From Bacillus sp. FJAT-27245 (lineage in GTDB: Bacteria > Bacillota > Bacilli > Bacillales > Cytobacillaceae), in contig NZ_LIGI01000001.1 of the NCBI RefSeq assembly GCF_001273955.1, positions 1,614,846 through 1,665,149 of the forward strand: DNA of 50,304 bases, read 5' to 3'. The notes below the pieces were generated by a model, which saw nothing but the letters and a program-made list of their open reading frames with translations, ran no database searches and was not told where the DNA came from. This document shows, in pieces, positions 17,905-26,066 of this stretch; position 1 is the first letter of the stretch, and each line of letters starts with the position of its first letter. The position numbers and the translations under genes are program-made.

Positions 17905-19026
17905 ATGGGGCAGAGGTGTTTGGAAGTGCCAGTGAAAAAAAATTCTCCCGACATGATCCTGTTGGCCGTAACATTCGCGCTGCTCGCTTTCGGGCTTATC
18001 ATGGTCTATAGTTCAAGTGCGATTTGGGCGGAATTTAAGTTCGATGACTCCTTTTTCTTTGCGAAGAGGCAAATGCTGTTTGCCGGGGTCGGAATCGCCG
18101 CGATGTTTTTTATCATGAACATCAACTACCTGACATGGCGCACATGGGCAAAAGTCATTATCATCGTTTGTTTTTTCCTGCTTCTGCTTGTGCTCGTTCC
18201 CGGAATTGGGAATGTCCGCAATGGCTCAAGAAGCTGGATTGGTGTAGGGGCGTTCTCCATTCAGCCTTCCGAATTCATGAAGCTGGCTATGATTGCATTT
18301 TTGGCAAAATACCTTTCGGAGCGGCAAAAGTTCATTACGTCTTTGCGAAAAGGCCTTGTTCCATCGCTAGGGCTTGTTTTCATTGCCTTTGCGCTGATTA
18401 TGCTACAGCCCGACCTTGGTACAGGCACCGTCATGGTAGGAACATGCCTTGTCATGATTTTCGTAGCCGGAGGAAGGTTACTCCATTTCGCGGGGCTTAT
18501 CCTTCTTGGGGCTGGCGGTTTCGCTGGATTGATCATATCCGCCCCCTACAGGATCAAAAGGATAACCTCCTTTCTTGATCCGTGGTCTGACCCGCAGGAT
18601 AGCGGCTTTCAAATCATTCAGTCGCTGTTTGCCATCGGGCCGGGTGGCCTTTTCGGGTTGGGGCTTGGAGAGAGCCGACAGAAATTCTTTTATTTGCCGG
18701 AACCGCAGACCGATTTCATTTTTGCTATTCTTGCAGAAGAGCTCGGCTTTATCGGGGGCTCGCTCATTCTCCTTTTATTTTCCCTTCTTCTTTGGCGAGG
18801 GATAAGGATTGCGCTTGGCGCTCCCGACCTGTTTGGGAGTTTCCTTGCGGTGGGCATCATTTCCATGGTTGCCATCCAGGTGATGATTAATATCGGTGTT
18901 GTAACCGGGCTTATGCCGGTTACAGGTATCACATTGCCATTTTTAAGCTATGGTGGCTCATCATTGACGCTCATGCTCATGGCTATTGGGGTACTATTGA
19001 ACATTAGCCGGTATGTAAAATATTAA
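17905..19026 (+). CDS. spoVE: Stage V sporulation protein E, SEDS-family glycosyltransferase
   Basis: This FtsW/RodA family membrane protein polymerises lipid II into glycan strands. SpoVE does this for spore cortex with SpoVD. The protein has about ten membrane segments. Family marks include NGSRSWIGVGAFSIQPSEFMK in the large loop region, QPDLGTGTVM, FQIIQSLFAIGPGG and the C-terminal TGITLPFLSYGGSS. Similarity to B. subtilis SpoVE is high through the whole length. The start is uncertain: the ATG at 17905 has GGAAGG 8 bases upstream, while GTG codons at 17926 and 17932 give an N-terminus (KKNSPD) closer to B. subtilis. It is followed by a terminator, not by murG. Confidence 0.93.
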   Translation: MGQRCLEVPVKKNSPDMILLAVTFALLAFGLIMVYSSSAIWAEFKFDDSFFFAKRQMLFAGVGIAAMFFIMNINYLTWRTWAKVIIIVCFFLLLLVLVPGIGNVRNGSRSWIGVGAFSIQPSEFMKLAMIAFLAKYLSERQKFITSLRKGLVPSLGLVFIAFALIMLQPDLGTGTVMVGTCLVMIFVAGGRLLHFAGLILLGAGGFAGLIISAPYRIKRITSFLDPWSDPQDSGFQIIQSLFAIGPGGLFGLGLGESRQKFFYLPEPQTDFIFAILAEELGFIGGSLILLLFSLLLWRGIRIALGAPDLFGSFLAVGIISMVAIQVMINIGVVTGLMPVTGITLPFLSYGGSSLTLMLMAIGVLLNISRYVKY

Positions 19027-19032
19027 CCATGG

Positions 19033-19061
19033 CCCTGCCGTCGCAGGGTTCTTTTTTCTCT
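19033..19061 (+). terminator. Rho-independent terminator after spoVE
   Basis: CCCTGC (19033-19038) pairs with GCAGGG (19043-19048) around a 4-base loop, followed directly by TTCTTTTTTCTCTTT. It ends the spoVD-spoVE unit just where murG usually begins. Confidence 0.85.
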
Positions 19062-19105
19062 TTAGCTCTACGCAGGATAAAAATGGCATGGATTCAAGGT
19101 CTCTT

Positions 19106-19133
19106 TTGATCGTTTCCGAGTTTAAAATATAGT
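19106..19133 (+). promoter_or_regulatory. Sigma-A-type promoter upstream of murB
   Basis: TTGATC (19106-19111) and TATAGT (19128-19133) are 16 bp apart. Coming after the spoVE terminator, this would give murB and the genes downstream a vegetative promoter of their own, with an untranslated leader of roughly 280 bases. Confidence 0.5.
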
Positions 19134-19418
19134 AGAATGAGGGTAAATGAAGCGGGTGCATTTTTTCGTGTCTTTTTGGCTGGATTGTGAAAAATGATTT
19201 TCAATGATCATGCGCTGGTCTAATATATCGGTTTGGAAAAAAACAAGATTTATAAAAAATTTGCCGTTGGCACTACATACCGATGAAACATGGCGGGGGC
19301 GGACGCATAATGCTTTCCTGGGATTGGGCGTCCCTCGGCTGAAATGAAATCGAACCACGAGTTAGGCATTGCATAAACTGAAAAAAACTCCGTTTGAAAT
19401 TAGAAAGGGAGGGATCAT

Positions 19419-20327
19419 ATGGCCGGGCTAAAAAAAGAACTTGAACTGGCTGGAGTTGGAAAAGTAAAAGAGTTGGAGCCGCTATCGCAGCATACAACGA
19501 TAAAGATAGGGGGTCCCGCAGACATTTTTGTTGAGCCTTCCTCAATTGAAAATCTGCTTAAAACAATGGAAATTGTAAGGCAACATGGTGTGCCTTGGAG
19601 GGCTATAGGCCGGGGATCAAACCTGCTCGTCTCGGACAGGGGAATTGAAGGGGTTGTGATTAAACTCGGCAGCGGCCTGGACCGTCTGGAACAAAACGGA
19701 ACCGAAATAACAGTCGGCGGCGGACAATCTCTCGTTTCGCTTGCCACATCAATTAGCAGGAAAGGGCTCACAGGGCTTGAATTTGCCGGAGGGATTCCGG
19801 GTTCGGTAGGCGGGGCCGTCTACATGAATGCAGGCGCCCATGGTTCGGATATTAGCAAGATTTTAAAAAAGGCTCATATTCTATTTGAGGATGGCCAAAT
19901 AGAGTGGCTATCAAATGAGCAGCTTGAATACTCATACAGGACCTCTATCCTTCAGAAAAAAAGGCCGGGAATCGTCCTTGAAGCTGTTTTCCAGCTTGAA
20001 ACAGGGAACAGGGAAGCAATTGTAGCGGAACTTCAAAAAAACAAGGACTACCGAAAGGAAACACAGCCGTGGAATTTCCCGTGCGCGGGCAGCATTTTCC
20101 GCAATCCGCTTCCGAATTACGCCGGAAGGCTGATTGAAGAAGCCGGGCTAAAAGGGCACTCGATTGGCGGTGCGAAAATATCCGAAATGCACGGGAATTT
20201 TATCGTCAATACCGGCACCGCGTCCGCTGAGGATGTGCTTGCCCTCATCCAGCATGTCAAGGATACGATTTTCTCCCTTAAAGGCATCCGCATGGAGACG
20301 GAAGTCGAAATAATTGGCCGTAAATAG
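19419..20327 (+). CDS. murB: UDP-N-acetylenolpyruvoylglucosamine reductase
   Basis: The 302-residue flavoenzyme reduces UDP-GlcNAc-enolpyruvate to UDP-MurNAc. FAD-binding motifs are [10 protein letters not shown] (64-73) and [14 protein letters not shown] (127-140). The catalytic serine lies in CAGSIFRNP (222-230, Ser225). The length and the lack of an inserted loop fit the shorter type II MurB of Bacillus. The ATG follows AAAGGGAGGG. It directly follows the gap where murG would be expected. Confidence 0.96.
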   Translation: MAGLKKELELAGVGKVKELEPLSQHTTIKIGGPADIFVEPSSIENLLKTMEIVRQHGVPWRAIGRGSNLLVSDRGIEGVVIKLGSGLDRLEQNGTEITVGGGQSLVSLATSISRKGLTGLEFAGGIPGSVGGAVYMNAGAHGSDISKILKKAHILFEDGQIEWLSNEQLEYSYRTSILQKKRPGIVLEAVFQLETGNREAIVAELQKNKDYRKETQPWNFPCAGSIFRNPLPNYAGRLIEEAGLKGHSIGGAKISEMHGNFIVNTGTASAEDVLALIQHVKDTIFSLKGIRMETEVEIIGRK

Positions 20328-20346
20328 GCGGAAAATCATCATACCG

Positions 20347-20368
20347 GCATACAATTGTATGCTATAAT
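20347..20368 (+). promoter_or_regulatory. Extended -10 promoter of divIB with an overlapping perfect palindrome
   Basis: The hexamer TATAAT (20363-20368) is preceded by TGC, an extended -10 element, and needs no strong -35. The 16 bases just before it (20347-20362) form a perfect palindrome, GCATACAATTGTATGC, filling the promoter spacer. A dimeric regulator bound there would block RNA polymerase. Confidence 0.55.
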
Positions 20369-20400
20369 GTTTCCATTGGATTAGGCGAAAAGCTGTACCA

Positions 20401-20435
20401 AAAACGGCGGCATGAGACTATCGTGCCGTTGTTTT
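20401..20435 (+). other. 12-bp hairpin in the divIB leader
   Basis: Bases 20401-20412 pair with 20424-20435 in a 12-bp stem (two G-U pairs) around an 11-base loop. The stem ends in four A-U pairs, so it has A's before and T's after. It lies about 30 bases after the predicted transcription start and 60 bases before the divIB start. It may be a weak terminator/attenuator or an mRNA-stabilising hairpin. Confidence 0.5.
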
Positions 20436-20494
20436 CGATTATCCCTTCCTTTACGGGGAGTTTTTCTCACTAATCACGATGGGGTGAAACCGAA

Positions 20495-21280
20495 ATGCAA
20501 AAGGGAAAAGTGCTTACACTTGAAGACAGGATACCGAAATTGAAGGAACAACGGCGAAAAAGGGCGAATAGAAGGCTGATTCTTCTGCTGTTTATGTTTT
20601 TTTTCCTGATAGCCGCCGTCATTTACATACAATCCCCTCTGAGCCACGTTAGTAGAGTGGAAGTTAGGGGGAGTTCTTCCTACGAAGACACGGAACTAGT
20701 GAAAGTGTCGGGAATTTCCAACGGTACTAACATTTGGAAAATCAATAAGAATACAGTTTCCAAAAAAATAATGGAATTGCCGGAAGTAAAAAGTGCCAGC
20801 GTAAAACTCGTGCTTCCAAATAAAATCCTTCTTACGATAACCGAGCATAGGCGGATTGCATATCTCGCAAAGGACGCGGGATTTTATTCAGTAATGGAAA
20901 ACGGAAAGGTTCTTCCAGGTAACAAAAAGGAGTCTCTCTCAGAAAATGTTCCTGTCCTGATGGGCTTTAAGGAAGGCAAAGTGCTAGATGAAATGTGTTC
21001 TTCCCTTCTTTCGCTACCAAAGGAAATTTACAATTCCATTTCCGAAATCCACTATACTCCCCAAAAAACAGATGAATTCCATGTGTCACTGTTTATGAAT
21101 GACGGGTTTGAGGTTAGTGCTTCCTTAAGGACCTTCGCCGAGAAAATGGTTCATTATCCATCGATCGTGAGCCAGCTCGATCCTAATGTCAAGGGAGTCA
21201 TTGATTTGGAAGTCGGTTCCTATTTTAAAGCGTACGAAAAAAAGGAGGAGGAAGGCCTTGAAAAAGAAAATGAGGGGTAA
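20495..21280 (+). CDS. divIB: Cell division protein DivIB (FtsQ)
   Basis: The 261-residue bitopic protein has a basic cytoplasmic N-terminus, one membrane segment (about 27-46) and an extracellular POTRA domain (about 50-118, beginning VSRVEVRGSSSYEDTELVKVSGI), followed by a beta domain and a Glu/Lys-rich tail. DivIB binds FtsL and DivIC at the septum and in B. subtilis is needed at high temperature and during sporulation. The start follows GGGGTG. The last 23 bases overlap ylxW. Confidence 0.94.
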   Translation: MQKGKVLTLEDRIPKLKEQRRKRANRRLILLLFMFFFLIAAVIYIQSPLSHVSRVEVRGSSSYEDTELVKVSGISNGTNIWKINKNTVSKKIMELPEVKSASVKLVLPNKILLTITEHRRIAYLAKDAGFYSVMENGKVLPGNKKESLSENVPVLMGFKEGKVLDEMCSSLLSLPKEIYNSISEIHYTPQKTDEFHVSLFMNDGFEVSASLRTFAEKMVHYPSIVSQLDPNVKGVIDLEVGSYFKAYEKKEEEGLEKENEG

Positions 21281-21965
21281 ACATGTGATTTTATCGCTCG
21301 TTTGCCTTGTTCTTGGATACATAATGGCCTTTTCCTATCATTTGACGCTTGTGGAAAACAAGCATAAAAACAAACACGTCACAGGCAGCCATTACGAGCG
21401 GACACTGGATTTGCGCAACCAGCTTATTTCCCTCGAGGAAGCGAACCGGAAGCTCCAAGGTGAATACAATAAAAAGCAGGCAAAGGTCCTTCAAATTGAA
21501 AAGGAACTTTCAAACGAAGAAGAAGCATACTCAGCAATTGCCAGGGAAGCCGAAAAATACCGGATGTTCCTTGGCAAGGTAAAGGTGAAAGGGCCGGGAA
21601 TACAGGTTTCTTTGGCGGATGGGGAATACAATCCGGATGAAAAAAACATCAATAACTATCTCGTCCATGAATACCATGTTTTCAAGGTGATAAATGAGTT
21701 GTATGTATCCGGCGCTGAAGCCGTTGCCATAAATGGGCAAAGGCTATCCGCAAAATCTTACATCGTTTGCAATGGGCCTGTCATAACGGTAGACGGAAAA
21801 CAGCACCCTGCTCCATTTGTCATTTCGGCGATCGGCGACCCGGCGGTCCTGGAGTCAGCCCTTAACATGACAGGCGGCGTCAAGGACCAGATAGTGAACG
21901 ATAATATTGTCTTTACTCTGGAAAAAAAGGATTCTATTAATTTCAATCCGATTTTGGGCAGCTAA
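21258..21965 (+). CDS. ylxW: DUF881 family protein YlxW
   Basis: The 235-residue product has an N-terminal membrane or signal-anchor segment (HVILSLVCLVLGYIMAFSYH), a heptad-rich region (about residues 45-95) and a DUF881 domain with VKGPGIQVSLADG and GAEAVAINGQRL. The function is unknown; in B. subtilis ylxW, ylxX and sbp form a conserved trio between divIB and ftsA. I choose the TTG at 21258 because AAAGGAGG (21241-21248) is 9 bases before it. An ATG four codons later, or a far upstream frame start inside divIB, are less likely. Confidence 0.88.
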   Translation: MKKKMRGKHVILSLVCLVLGYIMAFSYHLTLVENKHKNKHVTGSHYERTLDLRNQLISLEEANRKLQGEYNKKQAKVLQIEKELSNEEEAYSAIAREAEKYRMFLGKVKVKGPGIQVSLADGEYNPDEKNINNYLVHEYHVFKVINELYVSGAEAVAINGQRLSAKSYIVCNGPVITVDGKQHPAPFVISAIGDPAVLESALNMTGGVKDQIVNDNIVFTLEKKDSINFNPILGS

Positions 21966-21993
21966 TTCAACTAATGTCCACGAAGAAGGTTAG

Positions 21994-22746
21994 GTGAAAA
22001 AAGTGGACAAGCAAAAAAAGAATCTTACAAGCTTTTCAATCGTTGCAGCCATTATCGGTTTTATGATCGCAATCCAGTTCCAGACCGTAAAGGAACCTGT
22101 TGATGTGCGCGATACAAGGGATATTTGGCAGCTCCGGCAGGACATCCTCAAGGAAAAGAAGCTGCAGTCGGAACTCCTTGGCGAAATCAGGTCAGCCGAG
22201 GACAAGCTTGCCGGGTATGAAACAAAGAGGCAAAACGGGAAAGAACAGGTACTCCGGGAAACGCTTGAGGAATTAAAGATAGAGGCGGGTTTGACTGAAA
22301 TAACCGGCCCGGGCATCATCCTGACAATCGGACCTGTGTATGAGGAGGTTCTTATCGGGGATCCAATCAGTACGACTGTAACTCCCGATTTATTAAAAAG
22401 GCTGACAAACGAATTAAATATGTATGAGGCAAAACACATCTCCATTGATGGGCAAAGGATAATCAATTCAACCGTCATCAGGGAAATCAGCTCGGAGACC
22501 AGGATAGACGGACATCGGCTCTCGGCGCTTCCGGTAGAAATAAAAGTTATCGTAGACAATGCGCAGGCCGCAGAAAAACTCTCCAACCGAATGAAAGCAT
22601 CCCAGTCGATGGAAGAGTTTTTCATAGAAAACCTCCGCTTGACTGTATCGGACCCAATACAGGAAATCACTATCGAGGCATATGGAAATCCGATCAGGAT
22701 CAACACAATGAAGCCGGCCAAGACCGATGAAGGGGGGAATTCCTGA
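21994..22746 (+). CDS. ylxX: DUF881 family protein YlxX
   Basis: The 250-residue product is a second DUF881 protein, with an N-terminal membrane anchor (about 11-28), a coiled-coil stretch (about 45-95) and the conserved TEITGPGIILTIG and HISIDGQRIINST segments. It is clearly a paralogue of the upstream YlxW. No function is established. The start is GTG at 21994 after AAGAAGGT; a second GTG three codons later is possible. Its stop codon overlaps the ATG of the next gene by one base. Confidence 0.87.
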   Translation: MKKVDKQKKNLTSFSIVAAIIGFMIAIQFQTVKEPVDVRDTRDIWQLRQDILKEKKLQSELLGEIRSAEDKLAGYETKRQNGKEQVLRETLEELKIEAGLTEITGPGIILTIGPVYEEVLIGDPISTTVTPDLLKRLTNELNMYEAKHISIDGQRIINSTVIREISSETRIDGHRLSALPVEIKVIVDNAQAAEKLSNRMKASQSMEEFFIENLRLTVSDPIQEITIEAYGNPIRINTMKPAKTDEGGNS

Positions 22747-23108
22747 TGTGGCTTCCAGTCCTGGGGCTTATCATCGGAGTGATACTCGGGCTTATGACCG
22801 AGATCAGGATTCCGGAAGAGTATTCGAATTATTTGTCAATCGCCGTCCTGGCCGCGCTGGATACCCTGTTTGGCGGAATCAGGGCGCACTTGCAAAATAT
22901 ATATGACGAAAAGGTTTTCGTATCGGGTTTTTTCTTTAATATAATCCTTGCAGCAAGTTTAGCTTTCCTGGGAGTCCATCTTGGTGTAGACTTGTATTTA
23001 GCTGCCGTGTTCGCATTTGGGGTAAGGCTTTTTCAAAATATCGCGGTAATCAGGCGAATTATCCTTACCAAATGGTCGGCATCACGTGAAAAAACAGAAA
23101 AAATTTGA
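22746..23108 (+). CDS. sbp: Small basic protein Sbp (DUF1290 family)
   Basis: The 120-residue membrane protein has about four hydrophobic segments and the family sequence EIRIPEEYSNYLSIAVLAALD near residues 19-39, ending in a basic tail (RRIILTKWSASREKTEKI). The role of Sbp is unknown; it always sits upstream of ftsA in Bacillaceae. The start overlaps the ylxX stop (TGATG) and follows GGGGGG. Confidence 0.9.
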   Translation: MWLPVLGLIIGVILGLMTEIRIPEEYSNYLSIAVLAALDTLFGGIRAHLQNIYDEKVFVSGFFFNIILAASLAFLGVHLGVDLYLAAVFAFGVRLFQNIAVIRRIILTKWSASREKTEKI

Positions 23109-23116
23109 TATTTTTT

Positions 23117-23145
23117 AAAGGGAATCATTTCGTTCTGACGAATAT
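23117..23145 (+). promoter_or_regulatory. Possible sigma-H promoter of ftsAZ
   Basis: AAAGGGAAT (23117-23125) and CGAATAT (23139-23145), 13 bp apart, fit the sigma-H pattern (AGG-containing -35, GAAT -10). B. subtilis ftsAZ has a sigma-H promoter that raises FtsZ at the start of sporulation, so the match makes biological sense. Confidence 0.5.
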
Positions 23146-23161
23146 TTTTATAATATATAAT
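23133..23161 (+). promoter_or_regulatory. Possible sigma-A promoter of ftsAZ
   Basis: A consensus -10 TATAAT (23156-23161) lies 17 bp after TTCTGA (23133-23138), a weak -35. It overlaps the possible sigma-H promoter, in a very AT-rich stretch just before ftsA. Confidence 0.5.
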
Positions 23162-23229
23162 TATATTTACATTTTTATGAACGATAAAACTAGTAGAAAT
23201 GCAGTATTTGCCGAAGGAGGTGCCATAGG

Positions 23230-24513
23230 ATGAACAACAATGAGATATTTGTAAGTCTTGACATCGGTACATCCAGTGTAAAAGTGATCATTGGTGAGAA
23301 GGTCAATGACTCGTTAAATATTATCGGAGTTGGCAACGTGAAATCAGCCGGGCTCAGAAAAGGGGCCATCGTTGATATAGAAGAGACCGTTCATTCTATT
23401 AAAAAAGCAGTCGAACAGGCCGAGAGAATGATAGGAATGGAAATACGGCAAGTTATTGTCGGGATTACCGGGAACCATGTCATGCTCCAGCCATGCCACG
23501 GGGTAGTCGCCGTTTCCGGTGACAACAAGGAAATTACCCGCGAGGATATTAACCGTGTCGAAGATGCAGCCAAGGTTATTTCAATCCCGCCTGAAAGGGA
23601 AATCATTGATGTGGTGCCATACCAGTACATTGTCGATGGCCAGGACGAAATTACCGACCCAATCAATATGATGGGCGTCAGGCTCGAAATGGAAGGCACA
23701 ATCATAACAGGCTACAAAACAATCCTACATAATGTCCTAAGATGTGTTGAACGGGCGAATCTTGAAATTCTTGATATTACGCTCCAGCCTCTTGCCGCCG
23801 GAATGTTTTCCCTCTCAAACGATGAGAAAAACCTCGGCACAGCCCTTATTGACATCGGGGGAGGAACAACAACCATCGCGGTGTTTGATGAGGGCCGCCT
23901 GACCGCCACGAGCGTGATTCCCATTGGCGGTGAACATATTACGAAGGATCTTTCCATCGTTCTTAGGACTTCAACTGAAAATGCGGAAAAAATCAAAATC
24001 AAATATGGACATGCCTATTACGAGCAAGCTTCAGGGGATGAAGTTTTCAGTGTCCCTGTTATCGGCAGCGACCAGCACCAGCAATTTACCCAGCTTGAAA
24101 TTTCGGAAATTATCGAAGCGAGGCTGGAAGAAATATTTGATCTTATCCTGAATGAACTAAAAAGGATGGGAGTCGGCGACCTTCCAGGCGGCTATGTCCT
24201 GACGGGCGGCGTTTCAAATATGGAAGGCGTGCTAGAACTTGCGCAGGCGGTTTTCCAAAGCAGGGTAAGAAGGGCAATTCCTGATTACATTGGAGTAAGG
24301 GAACCGCAATACACATCCGGGGTCGGATTGATTAAATATGCAAGCAGGAACAGCAGGCTTGATGGCTATATCCAGTCGGTAAGCGTTCCGCATTCCCAGG
24401 ACCATAAGGAAAACAGGGCGCCAAAACAACAGGCAGCGCAAAAGCAGCCCAAACAGCCTGAAGAAAAAATGTCCACGAAAGTTAAGAAATTTTTTGGCTA
24501 CTTTTTTGAATAG
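23230..24513 (+). CDS. ftsA: Cell division protein FtsA
   Basis: The 427-residue actin-like ATPase tethers FtsZ filaments to the membrane. The N-terminal phosphate loop LDIGTSSVKV, the second loop ALIDIGGGTTTIAVF and the adenosine motif GYVLTGGVSNMEGV are present. A Gln/Pro/Lys-rich linker follows, then a short amphipathic membrane-binding helix at the end (STKVKKFFGYFFE). The start follows AAGGAGGTG, a near-perfect ribosome binding site. It is normally co-transcribed with ftsZ, here 173 bp downstream. Confidence 0.97.
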   Translation: MNNNEIFVSLDIGTSSVKVIIGEKVNDSLNIIGVGNVKSAGLRKGAIVDIEETVHSIKKAVEQAERMIGMEIRQVIVGITGNHVMLQPCHGVVAVSGDNKEITREDINRVEDAAKVISIPPEREIIDVVPYQYIVDGQDEITDPINMMGVRLEMEGTIITGYKTILHNVLRCVERANLEILDITLQPLAAGMFSLSNDEKNLGTALIDIGGGTTTIAVFDEGRLTATSVIPIGGEHITKDLSIVLRTSTENAEKIKIKYGHAYYEQASGDEVFSVPVIGSDQHQQFTQLEISEIIEARLEEIFDLILNELKRMGVGDLPGGYVLTGGVSNMEGVLELAQAVFQSRVRRAIPDYIGVREPQYTSGVGLIKYASRNSRLDGYIQSVSVPHSQDHKENRAPKQQAAQKQPKQPEEKMSTKVKKFFGYFFE

Positions 24514-24577
24514 GCAAAAATGTTTTGAAACTGCTTTCCAGACGCTGACTGATGAATCGATTAAAACCGGGGGTTCT

Positions 24578-24620
24578 CCTGCCTGAATCCCTTTTTCTTT
24601 AGATTAGAAAATCAGGCAGG
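24578..24620 (+). other. Hairpin between ftsA and ftsZ
   Basis: CCTGCCTGA (24578-24586) pairs perfectly with TCAGGCAGG (24612-24620) around a 25-base, mostly T-rich loop. No T run follows, so it is not a standard terminator. It could mark an mRNA processing or stability site that sets FtsA and FtsZ levels separately. Confidence 0.5.
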
Positions 24621-24686
24621 CAATTTGCCTCAAATGAACGGGGCGACAGGGCGACAAGGAAAATGGACGAATTAGGAGGATTTGTC

Positions 24687-25823
24687 ATGTTGGAGTTTGA
24701 TACAAATTTAGATCAATTAGCTACCATAAAAGTTATTGGCGTCGGGGGCGGCGGTAACAACGCTGTAAACCGCATGATCGAACATGGTGTCCAGGGGGTT
24801 GAATTCATCGCTGTCAATACAGACGCCCAAGCCCTCAATCTGTCCAAAGCGGAAGTGAAAATGCAAATTGGCGCGAAGCTAACAAGAGGGCTTGGAGCAG
24901 GTGCCAATCCCGAAGTTGGCAAAAGGGCAGCCGAAGAAAGCAAGGAACAAATTGAAGAAGCGCTCCGCGGTGCCGACATGGTATTCGTTACAGCCGGAAT
25001 GGGCGGAGGCACCGGAACCGGCGCGGCTCCTGTCATTGCCCAAATCGCGCGTGACCTTGGCGCCCTGACTGTAGGGGTTGTTACACGCCCGTTCACGTTT
25101 GAAGGGAAAAAGCGGCAGACCCAGGCAGCCATGGGGATTTCCGGGATGAAGGACGCTGTTGATACCTTAATCGTCATTCCAAACGACCGTCTTCTCGAAA
25201 TTGTTGACAAAAGCACGCCGATGCTTGAAGCCTTTCGTGAAGCGGACAATGTATTGCGGCAAGGGGTCCAGGGCATATCCGACCTTATCGCCGTGCCTGG
25301 GTTGATTAACCTTGACTTTGCGGACGTAAAAACAATTATGTCCAGCAAAGGTTCCGCGCTAATGGGTATCGGGGTTGCTTCAGGTGAAAATCGCGCTGCC
25401 GAAGCCGCCAAAAAAGCGATCAGCTCCCCGCTGCTTGAGACTTCGATTGATGGCGCGCAAGGCGTCCTGATGAACATCACCGGAGGAACGAACCTTAGCC
25501 TGTATGAAGTCCAGGAAGCTGCTGATATTGTTGCTTCAGCATCTGACCAGGAAGTAAACATGATCTTCGGATCAGTCATTAACGAAAATTTAAAGGATGA
25601 AATTCTTGTAACCGTCATTGCGACCGGCTTCAATGAAGAATCCCTTCAGCAAAAGCCATCAGCCCGTCCGACTTTTGGACAGCCGAAACCATCGATTGGG
25701 ACTGTCAAGAGGGAGCCGAAACGTGAAGAACCGGTACAGGAGCCGCAAAGGCCTTCCTCGGTCTCACAGGAAGATACATTGGATATCCCGACATTCCTTC
25801 GCAACCGGAACAGGAGAAGGTAA
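24687..25823 (+). CDS. ftsZ: Cell division protein FtsZ
   Basis: The 378-residue tubulin-like GTPase forms the Z ring. The GTP signature GGGTGTG is at residues 106-112, and the N-terminal [13 protein letters not shown] and the T7-loop region NLDFAD are present. A variable linker rich in Pro, Lys and Glu leads to the C-terminal peptide [16 protein letters not shown], which binds FtsA, SepF and other partners. I use the ATG at 24687, which follows TAGGAGGA and gives [20 protein letters not shown] as in B. subtilis. The in-frame ATG at 24663 would include that ribosome binding site in the coding region. Confidence 0.98.
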   Translation: MLEFDTNLDQLATIKVIGVGGGGNNAVNRMIEHGVQGVEFIAVNTDAQALNLSKAEVKMQIGAKLTRGLGAGANPEVGKRAAEESKEQIEEALRGADMVFVTAGMGGGTGTGAAPVIAQIARDLGALTVGVVTRPFTFEGKKRQTQAAMGISGMKDAVDTLIVIPNDRLLEIVDKSTPMLEAFREADNVLRQGVQGISDLIAVPGLINLDFADVKTIMSSKGSALMGIGVASGENRAAEAAKKAISSPLLETSIDGAQGVLMNITGGTNLSLYEVQEAADIVASASDQEVNMIFGSVINENLKDEILVTVIATGFNEESLQQKPSARPTFGQPKPSIGTVKREPKREEPVQEPQRPSSVSQEDTLDIPTFLRNRNRRR

Positions 25824-25861
25824 CGACAGGTTTTCCAGCCAGTTTAAAAAATATCATGTTG

Positions 25862-25898
25862 AAAGCACGTCCCAAAAATGGGCGTGCTTTTTATTTTT
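25862..25898 (+). terminator. Rho-independent terminator after ftsZ
   Basis: AGCACG-T-CCC pairs with GGG-CGTGCT around a short A-rich loop, followed by TTTTTATTTTT. It ends the ftsAZ unit. Confidence 0.88.
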
Positions 25899-25978
25899 GC
25901 CAAAGTGGAGCCTTTACAATTGAAATTGGCAAAAGCCGAGGGGAATCGTTGAAAATTCCATCATTTCACGTACAGGAA

Positions 25979-26012
25979 TCGACACACTTTCAACCTCGGG
26001 ATGCTATATACT
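25979..26012 (+). promoter_or_regulatory. Spo0A-activated promoter of spoIIGA-sigE
   Basis: TCGACA (25979-25984) resembles a -35 element but stands 22 bp from the -10 TATACT (26007-26012). A 22-bp spacer is the hallmark of the B. subtilis spoIIG promoter, where Spo0A~P repositions sigma-A polymerase. The -35 region also reads as a one-mismatch Spo0A box on the opposite strand (TGTCGATT). Confidence 0.7.
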
Positions 26013-26066
26013 TTTTCGTAAACAGAACAAGGCATCCTGTCTAACAGGATCCCGAATGAGGAGAAT

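Larger units (their letters stand above)
19027..19418 (+). other. 392-bp non-coding gap at the usual site of murG
   Basis: In B. subtilis and many relatives murG lies here between spoVE and murB. No frame in this gap encodes MurG or a recognisable part of it. The gap holds the spoVE terminator, a promoter near 19106-19133 and a small palindrome TGAAAA-4-TTTTCA (19188-19203). A short 16-codon frame (from 19146, MKRVHFF...) begins almost at the predicted transcription start and is not supported. The ribosome binding site of murB ends the gap. Confidence 0.7.

Noticed and set aside
19188-19203. Fur-box-like palindrome TGAAAA-ATGA-TTTTCA
   Set aside because: The spacing does not fit the Fur 7-1-7 pattern, and no iron-related gene is near. 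It may be a chance AT-rich palindrome.
19283-19339. Possible murG remnant (MKHGGGGRIMLSWDWASLG)
   Set aside because: It loosely recalls the MurG GGGTGGH loop, but only a few glycines match, and no other part of MurG is found in the gap.
24713-25633. 306-codon open frame antisense to ftsZ
   Set aside because: It is the mirror of a highly conserved gene, has no ribosome binding site and a biased, unnatural composition. Similar long antisense frames occur opposite spoVD (12524-13327), carB (43393-44190) and pyrD (47108-47950), as expected from codon bias.
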